Positions 24,259 through 34,169 of a stretch of DNA of 64,000 nt are shown piece after piece. The notes beneath the pieces are model-generated. The model was not told the DNA's origin, ran no database searches, and was given only the letters and a program-made list of their open reading frames with translations. A program made the translations under genes and the position numbers. Source of the DNA: Hyphomicrobium sp. (GTDB lineage Bacteria; Pseudomonadota; Alphaproteobacteria; Rhizobiales; Hyphomicrobiaceae); the NCBI RefSeq assembly GCF_019744875.1, contig NZ_JAIETU010000005.1:806001-870000 (forward strand). The letters are read 5' to 3'. Position 1 is the first letter of the stretch. The number at the start of each line of letters is the position of its first letter.

Positions 24259-24804
24259 CTACTTCTGTTCGGCCGTATCGAGCTTACGGTTGATGCGGCG
24301 CAGGAGCTGGCCGACGTTGGCGATCAGGCTGTGCTCGATTGCGAAGTAGATGCGTTCGCCCTTGAACTTCTTGCGCACCGGGTCCCAGGGGAACAGCAGC
24401 ACGACGTCGAACTCGATCGGCTGGTTGGTCTGGGGGAGATCCAGGAGGCCCGCGCCGTGATGGACGCCGTTGAAGTGAGCTTCCTCGACCACGCCCTGGG
24501 GGCCGATGAACACGTTCGTGACCGCGAAGCAATTTTCGGGGAAGCCGGTCAGGAAGCCTTCGTAGAACTTTGCCGCGCCTTCGTGCCCGTACCACGTCTT
24601 GCCGTTGTTCAGCATCGTGTAGACGCAGTCGTCGGTGAGGGTGGCGAGAAGCCCCGGAATGTCACCGGCGTGCTCGGCTGCGATGTGATCGAGCCAGAGG
24701 TCCTTGATGCGGTCGTACTCGGCCTGATCGAAAGGCTGTCCGGTCTGGTAGTTCGCGCCGTCGGCAAACGGCGGAAGCGTTCTCGTGAACTTGCGCTCGG
24801 ACAT
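24259..24804 (-). CDS. NTF2-like / SnoaL-like protein
   Basis: 181 aa protein with a cystatin-like NTF2 fold. After an N-terminal helix (YDRIKDLWLDHIAAEHAGD) comes the pattern of this group, DIPGLLATLTDDCVYTMLN, then GHEGAAKFYEGFL and a C-terminal beta sheet (GVVEEAHFNGVHHG, IEFDVVLLFPWDP). Members bind small ligands or catalyse isomerisations and dehydrations; no specific activity can be assigned. It is the last gene of the - strand group that starts with the EnvC-like gene but is separated from rppH by a terminator hairpin, so it is probably transcribed alone. Confidence 0.72.
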   Translation of the reverse strand: MSERKFTRTLPPFADGANYQTGQPFDQAEYDRIKDLWLDHIAAEHAGDIPGLLATLTDDCVYTMLNNGKTWYGHEGAAKFYEGFLTGFPENCFAVTNVFIGPQGVVEEAHFNGVHHGAGLLDLPQTNQPIEFDVVLLFPWDPVRKKFKGERIYFAIEHSLIANVGQLLRRINRKLDTAEQK

Positions 24805-24851
24805 GGGGACTCAACTCGATCGAATGGGCGGCCGAAAGGGCGGGCATTGTT

Positions 24852-24879
24852 AAAACGGCGCCTTGGATCAAGGCGCCGT
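24852..24879 (-). terminator. Terminator after rppH (- strand)
   Basis: Perfect 10-bp inverted repeat ACGGCGCCTT / AAGGCGCCGT with loop GGATC; on the - strand it runs into TTTTAAC. It lies 26 bases after the stop codon of the gene at 24905-25429. Confidence 0.82.
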
Positions 24880-24904
24880 CTGATCAAACATATCGCTCTT
24901 ATTT

Positions 24905-25429
24905 TCAGGTTTGAGCAAGATATGCAAATCTCTCTACGACGGATTGGTAAACCGGCCGCTTAAAGTCGACGATAAGATCCGGCAGTTCTGACATTTCGCG
25001 CCAGCTCCAGCGGTCGAACTCCGCCTTGCCGTGCCGCGGGCGGATCTCGATCTCGCTGTCGTCGCCCCAGAACCGCATGGCAAACCAGCGCTGCCGTTGG
25101 CCGCGGTACTTGCCCTTGAGGGCGACTCCGAGCAGCGGCTCCGGCAGGTCGTAGGTCAGCCATTGGTGGAATTCGTCGACGACGTCGGCGCTCGTGATGC
25201 CGGTTTCCTCGCGCAGCTCGCGGATGGCCGCCTCGACGGGCGGCTCGTCCTTTGCGATGCCGCCTTGCGGCATCTGCCAGATGTAGGCCGAAGTATCGCC
25301 GGCCCACTTCGGCAAGCGGCGGCCGGTCCAGACGCGGCCTGCCTTGTTCAGCACCATGATGCCGACACACGAGCGGTAAGGAAGCTCAACCAGGGCGGTT
25401 TCGGAGTTGGCGATCGTGGCGTGCTTCAT
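24905..25429 (-). CDS. rppH: RNA pyrophosphohydrolase (Nudix), copy 1
   Basis: RppH removes pyrophosphate from the 5' end of primary transcripts, which starts RNase E-dependent decay; the same family hydrolyses diadenosine polyphosphates. The 174 aa protein has [27 protein letters not shown] and a complete Nudix box (G-x5-E-x7-REL-R-EE-T-G-I) at [20 protein letters not shown]. Substrate-side [10 protein letters not shown] and [11 protein letters not shown] are also conserved. It is the downstream member of a tandem pair; the other copy is at 25605-26117. Confidence 0.92.
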   Translation of the reverse strand: MKHATIANSETALVELPYRSCVGIMVLNKAGRVWTGRRLPKWAGDTSAYIWQMPQGGIAKDEPPVEAAIRELREETGITSADVVDEFHQWLTYDLPEPLLGVALKGKYRGQRQRWFAMRFWGDDSEIEIRPRHGKAEFDRWSWREMSELPDLIVDFKRPVYQSVVERFAYLAQT

Positions 25430-25604
25430 GGCGTGCTGTAGACCTGCAAAAGCGGTTGTTCGAGCTAAGGATGGCTCCCGCGGCTCTGCGCCGCCGGCCG
25501 AATCACCTCTTATCTAACTGATGAAAATAGCGGATGTTTGACCAGCCGTCTGTATCGTGAGGAATATCCCGGGGCCGCGGCCCCCCTGCTTCAGCTCTTC
25601 CAAG

Positions 25605-26117
25605 TCAGTTTTGGGCCAGGAACGGGCTGAACTGGCGCAGCACCTCCAGGTAGAGGTCGCGCTTGAACGGCACGATGGCCGCGGGCAGCTCTTCGATCGT
25701 GGACCAGCGCCAGGCGATGAACTCGGTATGCGGGTGGCCGGGGACGCCGAGATCGATTTCGCTTTCGTCGCCGACGAAGCGCACCGCGAACCACTTCTGG
25801 CGCTGACCGCGATATCGCCCGCCCCAGACCTTCGGGATCAGCTCGACGGGCAGGTCGTAGGCCAGCCAGTTTTCGGATTCTCCGAGGAACTCCACGTTTG
25901 TCATGGAGGTCTCCTCGCGCAGCTCACGGAGCGCGGCGAGGCGGGGATCCTCATGCTCGTCGATGCCGCCTTGCGGCATCTGCCACCACGTCGCTTCGGC
26001 GTCGCCCGGAGCGTCGGCACGGCGGCCGACCCAGATTTTCGAGGCCCGGTTCAGGACCATGATGCCGACGCAGGAGCGGTACGGCAGGGTTTCGGGATCG
26101 ATAGCGGATTTGGTCAT
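25605..26117 (-). CDS. RNA pyrophosphohydrolase (Nudix), copy 2
   Basis: Paralogue of the neighbouring rppH, 170 aa from the ATG at 26117. It shares [40 protein letters not shown] and GQRQKWFAVRF. The Nudix box is intact in its metal ligands (RELREE) but ends T-S-M instead of T-G-I, and the segment ADAPGDAEATWW replaces that of copy 1. Both copies therefore look active but may differ in substrate or rate. A hairpin terminator separates it from ctpA upstream. Confidence 0.88.
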   Translation of the reverse strand: MTKSAIDPETLPYRSCVGIMVLNRASKIWVGRRADAPGDAEATWWQMPQGGIDEHEDPRLAALRELREETSMTNVEFLGESENWLAYDLPVELIPKVWGGRYRGQRQKWFAVRFVGDESEIDLGVPGHPHTEFIAWRWSTIEELPAAIVPFKRDLYLEVLRQFSPFLAQN

Positions 26118-26135
26118 GTCGTGGCTCCAAAACGG

Positions 26136-26161
26136 CGATGGGCGCCTTTCAGCGCCCATCG
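26136..26161 (-). terminator. Hairpin between ctpA and the second rppH (- strand)
   Basis: Perfect 10-bp inverted repeat CGATGGGCGC / GCGCCCATCG with a 6-base loop, followed on the - strand by CCGTTTTGG. It lies 27 bases after the ctpA stop and 18 bases before the next start codon. It could terminate part of the ctpA transcript or stabilise its 3' end. Confidence 0.7.
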
Positions 26162-26188
26162 TAAATTATCGCTGATGTCCGTGGTGCC

Positions 26189-27637
26189 CTAGTTGGGCAC
26201 GGTGCTCTTGTTGGCGTCGGCGGCGCCCTCGGTGCTCGAAGCCGGCGGGGTGGCCGGTTTCTTGGCGACCGTCTCGCCGGTTGCGGTGCCGCGCAGGAAG
26301 CTCAGCGCATACTGGAGCTGCGTGTCCTTTTCGGGCTCCTTCGGCACGTAAGCCGACGAACCGGACTCTTCCTTCACGGGCTCCTTGTTGGTCTCGTCCT
26401 TGTTGGCGGCGTCCTTCGCCTCGTCGGCCTTCTTGGCGGCCGCTTCGGCGTCCTCGCCTCTCAGATGGCCGCGCAGGCTCGCTTCGCCGCGGGGCTTCTC
26501 GGGCGTCTTGCTCTTCAGCTCTTCCGGAAGCTCCTGCTCGATCACGATATCCGGATCGATGCCCTTGGCCTGGATCGAGCGGTTCGACGGCGTGTAGTAG
26601 CGGGCCGTCGTCAAGCGGATGGCGCCGTTGGCTCCCAGCGGGATGATCGTCTGCACGGATCCCTTGCCGAACGAGCGCGTGCCGATGATCGTCGCGCGCT
26701 TGTGGTCCTTGAGGGCGCCGGCAACAATTTCCGAAGCCGATGCCGAGCCGCCGTTGATCAGCACGACGATGGGCTTGCCTTCGGCGGTGTCGCCGGGGCG
26801 GGCCTGGGCGCGCTGGGTTTCCTCGTTGTTGCGGCCCTTCGTGAGCACGATGGCGCCGCGGTCGAGGAAGTCATCCGATACCGCGATGGCCTGATCGAGC
26901 AGGCCGCCGGGGTTATTGCGCAGGTCGATGACGATGCCGCGCAGCTTCGGGCCGATCTCCTTCTTGAGGGCGTCCATCGCCTTCACGAGGTTGGCGTGGG
27001 TCTGCTCGTTGAAGGTCGTGACCTTGACGTAGGCGATGTCGTCGCCTTCCTTGCGGGCCTTGACCGCGTTGATGCGGATGAAGTCGCGCGTGATCTTCAC
27101 GTCGAAGGGCTCATCCTTGCCCTTGCGGACGATGGTGAGCGTGATCGGCGTGTTGACGGGGCCGCGCATCTTCTCGACCGCCTGCTCGAGGGTCAGGCCG
27201 GAAATCTGCTCGTTGTCGAGATGCGTGATGAGGTCGTTCGCCTGGATGCCGGCCTTCGAAGCGGGCGTTTCGTCGATGGGCGAGACAACCTTGACGACGC
27301 CGTTCTCCATCGTGACCTCGATGCCGAGGCCGCCGAATTCACCGCGCGTCTGCACCTGCATGTCGCGATAGTTCTTCGGGCTCATGTAGGACGAGTGGGG
27401 ATCGAGCGCGGCCAGCATGCCGTTGATCGCGCTCTCGACCAGCATCGTGTCGTCGGGCTTCTCGACGTAGTCGGACCGCACGCGCTCGAAGACGTCTCCG
27501 AACAGATCGAGCTGACGGTACAGCTCGGAGTTGGGCGAGTTCGCCGAGTAGGTCTGCGTGACGTTGAACACCGTCGTTGCGCCCGCGAGACCCGTCATCG
27601 TCAGAAACGTCCAGAATACGAGGTCGGTCTTGCGCAT
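26189..27637 (-). CDS. ctpA: Carboxyl-terminal processing protease CtpA (S41)
   Basis: Periplasmic serine protease, 482 aa. The N-terminus (MRKTDLVFWTFLTMTGLAGA) is a signal or anchor. A PDZ domain spans about residues 95-180 (GGLGIEVTMENGVVKVVSP, SKAGIQANDLI), followed by the S41 domain with the Ser-Lys dyad: Ser300 in GGSASASEIV and Lys325 in RSFGKGSVQT. A charged Lys/Glu/Ala-rich tail of roughly 100 residues follows. In relatives CtpA trims periplasmic proteins, including peptidoglycan enzymes. It overlaps the upstream EnvC-like gene by one base (TAATG), so the two are translationally coupled. Confidence 0.95.
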   Translation of the reverse strand: MRKTDLVFWTFLTMTGLAGATTVFNVTQTYSANSPNSELYRQLDLFGDVFERVRSDYVEKPDDTMLVESAINGMLAALDPHSSYMSPKNYRDMQVQTRGEFGGLGIEVTMENGVVKVVSPIDETPASKAGIQANDLITHLDNEQISGLTLEQAVEKMRGPVNTPITLTIVRKGKDEPFDVKITRDFIRINAVKARKEGDDIAYVKVTTFNEQTHANLVKAMDALKKEIGPKLRGIVIDLRNNPGGLLDQAIAVSDDFLDRGAIVLTKGRNNEETQRAQARPGDTAEGKPIVVLINGGSASASEIVAGALKDHKRATIIGTRSFGKGSVQTIIPLGANGAIRLTTARYYTPSNRSIQAKGIDPDIVIEQELPEELKSKTPEKPRGEASLRGHLRGEDAEAAAKKADEAKDAANKDETNKEPVKEESGSSAYVPKEPEKDTQLQYALSFLRGTATGETVAKKPATPPASSTEGAADANKSTVPN

Positions 27638-29256
27638 TAGTCCTGCACCTTCTGATGAGAGGCGGCCCACCATGGATTGGAGTCTATGGGTTGCCCGTCC
27701 TTGCGGAATTCAATGTAGAGAACCGGCGCGCTGGAATGCGGCGCAGATTGGCTCGTGTCCGTACTTTCGGTTGCCAGTTGTGCTGTGCGGGGCGCACCAC
27801 TCATCGTCCCGATCGGTTCGGCAGCCAAAACAAATTGACCTGGCCCGACGTCCATTCGCGACAGCCCGGCCACCAGAACATGATATCCGCCGCCGGCGTT
27901 AATGATCAAGAGTTGCCCGTAACTGCGGAATTCACCCGCGTATACTACCCAGCCATCACACGGCGACGTAACCCGCGCACTGTAACGGGTTTCAATCACC
28001 ATGCCTTTCGACGTTCCTCCATATTGGGTTTTTTCACCGAAACCCAAGACCCTGCGGCCGCGGGCGGGCAAGGAAAGTTTGCCCTTGGCGTTCTGGAAGG
28101 CGATGGCGGGACGGATACGGTCCGGGTTGCCGGGCATGAGGCCGGCGGATGTCGGCGCAAGCTCGACGATGGAGGACGACGGTGGTTCGGGGGCCGCGGG
28201 CGGGGCCGACGGGGTCAGGAGGGCGACTTCTTCGGTCTTTTCCTGAGGCGCGGCGGCGGCGGGCGGGACCGAGACGGCGGCATCGCGGGCCACGGCCGGG
28301 CCGCTCGGAGCGGGCTGGACCGGAGCGGCGGGCGGGGCAGCCGAGGGCGGCAGCACGGCGACCACCTGATCGCGGTTCTCGCGCTCCATCTGCGGCATGG
28401 CCGGGGCGGTATTGACCTGCTGGCTCAGCTTCGAGATCAGCTCGCTCAAATCGCTGACGTTCTTCGAAATCTCGGCGGCGGACTCGCGGACCTGGCGCAG
28501 CTCCGTCTGCCGTTCCGCCAGCGTCTGCTTCTTGGTTTCGAGGAGGCTCGCCAACTGGGCTTGCACGGCGTTCAGCTTCTCGCGCTCGGCGCGCAGCGTC
28601 TCGCCGTCGCGGCGGATGCGCGTCATGATCGACACCAGCTCCGTGAGCTTGGTCGAGAGCGCTTTCGCTTCCTCCTTGAGGCCCGGAAACGCGACGCCGA
28701 TCAGCATGGCGCTGCGCACCATGCGGAGCGCGTCCTCGCGACGCGTGATGATGACCGGGGGCGGGTTGCGGCCCATGCGCTGAAGGGCGGCGAGCAGGCC
28801 CGAGATCTTGCCGTGCTCCTTGGCCAGCGAGTCGCGGATCGCCTTTTCCTGCCGTTCGAAGCCCGCCAGGCGGTCCTCGACGGCCGTCATCTTTTCTTCG
28901 CTGGCCTGGACGCGGGCTGCCGTTTCGACGAGGCGCGCGTTGATCTCGCGGCGGTCCTCCGACAGCCGGGCGAGGTCGCTCTGAAGCTCGCGGTCGCGCT
29001 TTTCCTTGGCTTCCAGCTCGTGCTGCTGGCGGTCACGCGTTTTCGAGACGGATTCGGCGGACTGCGGAGTGGCTGCGGTTTCTGTTGCGGTTTTGGGGGG
29101 CGTCTGGGTGGCCGTCTGGGCGCGCGCACCCGGAATCGACGCCGCCAGCGCAAGGGTGGTCAGCGCCGCGGCAGTCACGAACGTCCGCTCGGGGCGTTTC
29201 GGTCCGGTTGCAGCCCGTGTGCATCGGGACTGCTTTTTCGCCTGTGATCGGCTCAC
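27637..29256 (-). CDS. envC: EnvC-like murein hydrolase activator (coiled coil plus degenerate LytM)
   Basis: Periplasmic division factor of about 539 aa. A long signal region is followed by coiled coil over roughly residues 60-330 (many Glu/Lys/Arg heptads), a Pro/Ala-rich linker, and a C-terminal M23/LytM domain (GTSKGMVIETRYSARVTSP, GWVVYAGEFRSYGQLLII). The zinc ligands of active M23 enzymes are largely absent (VLYIEFRKDG where an HxH would be), as in EnvC, which activates amidases rather than cutting peptidoglycan itself. The start is uncertain: the frame stays open to 29724, but GTG at 29256 with GAGGTG before it best fits a signal peptide. Coupled to ctpA. Confidence 0.85.
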   Translation of the reverse strand: MSRSQAKKQSRCTRAATGPKRPERTFVTAAALTTLALAASIPGARAQTATQTPPKTATETAATPQSAESVSKTRDRQQHELEAKEKRDRELQSDLARLSEDRREINARLVETAARVQASEEKMTAVEDRLAGFERQEKAIRDSLAKEHGKISGLLAALQRMGRNPPPVIITRREDALRMVRSAMLIGVAFPGLKEEAKALSTKLTELVSIMTRIRRDGETLRAEREKLNAVQAQLASLLETKKQTLAERQTELRQVRESAAEISKNVSDLSELISKLSQQVNTAPAMPQMERENRDQVVAVLPPSAAPPAAPVQPAPSGPAVARDAAVSVPPAAAAPQEKTEEVALLTPSAPPAAPEPPSSSIVELAPTSAGLMPGNPDRIRPAIAFQNAKGKLSLPARGRRVLGFGEKTQYGGTSKGMVIETRYSARVTSPCDGWVVYAGEFRSYGQLLIINAGGGYHVLVAGLSRMDVGPGQFVLAAEPIGTMSGAPRTAQLATESTDTSQSAPHSSAPVLYIEFRKDGQPIDSNPWWAASHQKVQD

Positions 29257-29623
29257 GCCTTCGTCCACCTCATTCGTCGCCAGAGCCCGCGATTGACGTG
29301 CCAAATAACCGAATCGCACATGTTCGGCCGTCAGATCTGCCGGACGCATTCCAGCGAAACCGGTTGCCGGTTCGCCGTCCCCGAAGCGTCCACTGCAGAA
29401 GGCGCGCCCCCGGGGCGTTTCGGCCCGGCGCGGCGCATGCCCTCCGTGGACCACCACGCCCGTATAAGTGGTTAGAATTAGGGCATGGAGATTACCAAAG
29501 CGATAGGCGCGTTCCGTCTGGTTGGGGAAGTCCCCGCCTTTTGCCGCGGCACGTGGTATTTGAACGTCCGGGCACCTAAATGGTAAGCCGTCGCAGCTCA
29601 ACTTGTCCGAGGCGAATTTTCCG

Positions 29624-29827
29624 ATGCAGTCCGCGCTGTCCTTTTTGTCGTTTGCCTTCATGGTGGCTGTTGCGATCGTCCTTCTCGCGGGCCTGACGGT
29701 GATGCTCCGGGGCAAAAGCTCCAACCTCAGCCAGACGTTGATGCGCTGGCGCGTGGGGCTGCAGTTCGTGGCCGTGGTGCTGCTGGTCGTCTACGCCTAC
29801 GTCGCGAACATCTGGCCGGCCCCCTAG
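29624..29827 (+). CDS. HIG1-type twin-transmembrane small protein
   Basis: 67 aa membrane protein with two hydrophobic helices (LSFLSFAFMVAVAIVLLAGL and VGLQFVAVVLLVVYAYV) joined by the loop RGKSSNLSQTLMRWR. The SxxLMRWR-x-LQF pattern is that of HIG1-domain proteins, which associate with respiratory complexes in mitochondria. The ATG at 29624 has GAGG 14-11 bases upstream; TTG at 29603 is an alternative start in frame. In Rhizobiales this gene often precedes the cobalamin adenosyltransferase, as here. Confidence 0.82.
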   Translation: MQSALSFLSFAFMVAVAIVLLAGLTVMLRGKSSNLSQTLMRWRVGLQFVAVVLLVVYAYVANIWPAP

Positions 29828-29906
29828 GCTCAACTGGCCGACGCCAAAAGCGGTTTGCATAGGCGGTGAAGCTCTTTAGGGTGTGCGCCGTAAGAGGGGA
29901 AGGCGC

Positions 29907-30485
29907 ATGGTTCGGCTCAACAAGATCTATACGAAGACCGGCGACGCAGGCACGACGGGGCTCGGCACCGGCCAGCGTGTGCGCAAGGACGATCTCAGGA
30001 TCATCGCCTACGGCACGGTCGACGAGACGAACGCGACGCTCGGCGTCGTGCGCCACCATCTGTCGGGCCATCCGGGCCTCGACGCCAAGATCCTGCGCAT
30101 CCAGAACGACCTGTTCGACCTCGGCGCGGACCTGTGCGTGCCGGATCGCGGCGAGAAGCTCGAATACGAGCCGCTGCGCATTACCGAGGGCCAGGTGACC
30201 CGCCTCGAGGCCGAGATCGACGAGATGAACTCCGAGCTTAAGCCTCTGAAGTCCTTTATTCTTCCAGGTGGTTCTCCGGCGTCGGTCGCGTTTCATGTGG
30301 CGCGCACCGTGAGCCGCCGCGCCGAGCGCGACATGGTTGCGCTGGCGGGGGCCGAGAACGAGCCGGTCAGCGCCGCGGCGCTGAAGTATATCAATCGGCT
30401 ATCGGATTACCTTTTCGTGGCTGGACGTTACGTCAATGACCGGGGCAAAAGCGACGTGCTCTGGGTGCCGGGCCAGAACCGTTAG
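29907..30485 (+). CDS. Cob(I)yrinic acid a,c-diamide adenosyltransferase, PduO type
   Basis: Transfers the adenosyl group from ATP to cob(I)alamin to make adenosylcobalamin. The 192 aa protein has the PduO ATP-binding N-terminus RLNKIYTKTGDAGTTGLGTG, GTVDETNATLG, and the helical segments LKSFILPGGSPASVAFHVAR and CRRAER-type motif (SRRAERD), ending INRLSDYLFVAGRYVN. GGGGAAGG precedes the ATG at 29907. Its product is the cofactor for NrdJ encoded at 48368-50764. Confidence 0.93.
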   Translation: MVRLNKIYTKTGDAGTTGLGTGQRVRKDDLRIIAYGTVDETNATLGVVRHHLSGHPGLDAKILRIQNDLFDLGADLCVPDRGEKLEYEPLRITEGQVTRLEAEIDEMNSELKPLKSFILPGGSPASVAFHVARTVSRRAERDMVALAGAENEPVSAAALKYINRLSDYLFVAGRYVNDRGKSDVLWVPGQNR

Positions 30486-30526
30486 AACGATCGTTAGAAC
30501 GAGCAAGGTTTTGACGGGGGGTCACG

Positions 30527-31228
30527 ATGTTTGTTCCGCTGCATGACGAAAATACGCTGAAGTCGATCCGGTTTCAGTTCGTTACCCTGGCGATTATCGT
30601 CATCAACATCGTCATTTACCTTCTCGAGGCGACCCGTCTCGAAGACGTCGCCATCGCGAGCTTCGCGATCATCCCGAGCGAGCTGTTCGACACCAGCCTG
30701 CTGCCGTTTCCGACCGGGCAGCCGGGGCCGGCGTTCAATGAGCGGCTGACCCTGCTGACGTACATGTTCTTCCACGGCGACGTGCTCCATCTGGCCGGAA
30801 ACATGCTGTTTCTCTGGGTTTTCGGCGACAATGTCGAAGATGCGATGGGGCACGTGAAATTCCTCATCTTCTATCTGGCCTGCGGGGTTGCGGGTGGCCT
30901 TCTGCACGCCTGGATCGAGCCGACGTCCGAGGTTCCGCTGATCGGGGCCAGCGGGGCGGTGGCGGGTGTGATCGCCGCCTACCTCATGCTGCATCCCCGC
31001 GTGCGGGTGTGGGTCTTGGCGCTCAAGGCCATTCCCTTGCGCATTTCCGCGGCCTTCGCGCTCGGAATCTGGATCGCGATCCAGGTCGTCATGGTATTTT
31101 TGCCGCAGGTGGGGCCGACCGCATGGTGGGCGCACATCGGCGGGCTTCTGGCCGGCGCCTTTCTGGTGGTGTTCCTGCGCCGACCCGGCGTCCGGCTGTT
31201 TGACCGCGGGCTCGGCGCGGGCGCCTGA
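30527..31228 (+). CDS. Rhomboid-family intramembrane serine protease
   Basis: 233 aa polytopic membrane protein with about six hydrophobic segments. The active-site serine is in PLIGASGAVAG (Ser142) and the histidine in WWAHIGGLLAG (His203). The N-terminal side has the family HGDVLHLAGNMLFLWVFG with conserved His and Asn in the transmembrane core. It cleaves transmembrane substrates within the membrane; the substrate is unknown. It lies 41 bases after the cobalamin adenosyltransferase gene, probably in the same transcript. Confidence 0.92.
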   Translation: MFVPLHDENTLKSIRFQFVTLAIIVINIVIYLLEATRLEDVAIASFAIIPSELFDTSLLPFPTGQPGPAFNERLTLLTYMFFHGDVLHLAGNMLFLWVFGDNVEDAMGHVKFLIFYLACGVAGGLLHAWIEPTSEVPLIGASGAVAGVIAAYLMLHPRVRVWVLALKAIPLRISAAFALGIWIAIQVVMVFLPQVGPTAWWAHIGGLLAGAFLVVFLRRPGVRLFDRGLGAGA

Positions 31229-31491
31229 CCGGCGGCCATCCACTGCGGTATCGGCCGGGGTGGCGAGTGCCCTTGGTTGGCCGCATTGACTTGGGGGATA
31301 ACGGCTCGTAATTTCGGCTCTCGCAACTGCGAAGAGCTCGAATTGTCACACGGTTGGCATGTTGGCCCAGTGGCAGACAAGAGGGGCGAGCGACGCTGTT
31401 CGACCGCACATCGACCCTCGCGGCATAATTCGGAAACAACCAGGACACCAATGACAACAAGAAGGCAGTGCGCCGGGGAGCGTCGCGCATC

Positions 31492-32247
31492 ATGAAGATC
31501 ATCGTCGCGGTTAAGCGCGTCGTCGACTACGCGGTCAAGATCCGCGTCAAGGCGGATGGCTCGGGGATCGAGCTTGCCAACGTCAAAATGTCCATGAACC
31601 CCTTCGACGAAATTGCCGTCGAGGAAGCGGTTCGCATCAAGGAAAAAGACGCGTCGACCGAAGTGGTCGCAGTGTCGATCGGAACGGCGAAGTCGCAGGA
31701 GACGCTGCGCACGGCGCTCGCGATCGGCGCGGACCGCGCAATCCTCGTCGAGACCGACGAAGGAGCGCCGGTCGAGCCGTTGGCCGTCGCCAAGCTCCTG
31801 CGCGCCATCGTGGATGCTGAGAAGCCGGACCTCGTGGTGCTCGGCAAGCAGGCCATCGACGACGACAGCAACCAGACGGGCCAGATGCTGGCCGCACTGC
31901 TCGGCTGGCCGCAAGGCACGTTCGCCTCGAAGGTCGTGCCCGAAGCTGGCGCCGTCGCAGTGACGCGCGAAGTGGATGGCGGTCTCGAAACGCTCAAGCT
32001 CACCTTGCCGGCGATCGTGACCACGGACCTCCGGCTCAACGAGCCGCGCTATCCGTCGCTGCCGAACATCATGAAGGCAAAGAAGAAGCCGCTCGACGTG
32101 AAGAGGCCCGCCGACCTCGGCGTCGATATCGCGCCGCGCTTGAAGGTGATCAAGACGACCGAGCCGCCGGTGCGTAAGGCCGGTGTCATGGTTGCGGACG
32201 TGGCGGAGCTGGTGCGCCGTCTCAAGACTGAGGCGGGGGTGATCTAA
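31492..32247 (+). CDS. etfB: Electron transfer flavoprotein, beta subunit
   Basis: AMP-binding subunit of ETF, 251 aa. It begins [20 protein letters not shown], the conserved opening, and carries [37 protein letters not shown] and the signature [27 protein letters not shown] collects electrons from acyl-CoA and other flavin dehydrogenases. The ATG at 31492 matches homologues; the frame extends eight codons upstream. The stop overlaps the etfA start (TAATG). Confidence 0.96.
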   Translation: MKIIVAVKRVVDYAVKIRVKADGSGIELANVKMSMNPFDEIAVEEAVRIKEKDASTEVVAVSIGTAKSQETLRTALAIGADRAILVETDEGAPVEPLAVAKLLRAIVDAEKPDLVVLGKQAIDDDSNQTGQMLAALLGWPQGTFASKVVPEAGAVAVTREVDGGLETLKLTLPAIVTTDLRLNEPRYPSLPNIMKAKKKPLDVKRPADLGVDIAPRLKVIKTTEPPVRKAGVMVADVAELVRRLKTEAGVI

Positions 32248-33191
32248 TGGCTGTGCTTCTTCTCGCAGAACACACGAATAGCGCGCTCAGCGGCGCGACC
32301 GCGAAAGCGCTCACCGCTGCAAAGGCGATCGGCGGCGATGTGCATGTGCTCGTTGCGGGCCATGGGTGCGCACCCGCGGCCGAGGCCGCAGCCAAGCTCG
32401 ACGGCGTCGCCAAGGTGCTGGTTGCGGACGCGCCGCATCTCGCCAACGGCCTCGCAGAGGAAGTGGCGGCGACGGTGCTCAGTCTCGCTGGCGGCTACGA
32501 TACGATCCTCGCGCCTGCGACGGCATCGGGCAAAAACGTTCTGCCGCGCGTGGCGGCCTTGCTCGACGTGATGCAGATCTCCGACATCACCAAGGTTCTG
32601 GCTCCGGATACCTTCGAGCGTCCGATTTATGCCGGCAACGCCCTCCAGACGGTTCAGTCGGGCGAAGCAAAGAAGGTCATCACCGTGCGCACGGCCGCGT
32701 TCGCGGCGCAGGGCGAAGGCGGATCGGCGGCCATCGAGAGCGTGCCTGCGGCAGCCGCCGTCGGGCGCTCGTCGTTCGTCGGGGCGGAGCTCACGAAGTC
32801 CGACCGTCCGGAGCTCACGGCTGCGAAGATCGTCATTTCCGGCGGTCGCGGCATGGGCAACGGCGAGAACTTCACGAAGTACATCGAGCCAGTGGCCACC
32901 CGCCTCGGCGCGGCGATGGGTGCGTCTCGCGCGGCAGTCGACGCCGGGTTCGTTCCGAACGATCTCCAGGTTGGCCAGACGGGCAAGGTCGTGGCGCCGG
33001 ATCTCTATCTGGCGGTCGGCATTTCGGGCGCCATCCAGCATCTGGCGGGCATGAAGGACTCCAAGGTCATCGTTGCGATCAACAAGGATGCCGAGGCGCC
33101 GATCTTCCAGGTGGCGGACTACGGTCTCGTGGCCGATCTCTTCCAAGCCTTGCCTGAACTCGACGCGGAACTCGGCAAAGCCGGCCTTTAA
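32247..33191 (+). CDS. etfA: Electron transfer flavoprotein, alpha subunit
   Basis: FAD-binding subunit of ETF, 314 aa. The C-terminal domain holds the FAD motif [46 protein letters not shown] and the ending [20 protein letters not shown]. It overlaps etfB by one base, so their synthesis is coupled. The next gene, 35 bases on, encodes a 3-hydroxyacyl-CoA dehydrogenase, which links the block to acyl-CoA oxidation or polyhydroxybutyrate turnover. Confidence 0.97.
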   Translation: MAVLLLAEHTNSALSGATAKALTAAKAIGGDVHVLVAGHGCAPAAEAAAKLDGVAKVLVADAPHLANGLAEEVAATVLSLAGGYDTILAPATASGKNVLPRVAALLDVMQISDITKVLAPDTFERPIYAGNALQTVQSGEAKKVITVRTAAFAAQGEGGSAAIESVPAAAAVGRSSFVGAELTKSDRPELTAAKIVISGGRGMGNGENFTKYIEPVATRLGAAMGASRAAVDAGFVPNDLQVGQTGKVVAPDLYLAVGISGAIQHLAGMKDSKVIVAINKDAEAPIFQVADYGLVADLFQALPELDAELGKAGL

Positions 33192-33226
33192 GCCAGCCGG
33201 GCAGCGGATCAAAAAGGACATTCACC

Positions 33227-34156
<930 letters not shown>

Positions 34157-34169
34157 GCGCGGCCCTCTC

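Noticed and set aside
31229-31491. Short + strand frame before etfB
   Set aside because: No ribosome site, no similarity and a composition unlike the surrounding genes; most likely promoter and leader DNA of etfBA.
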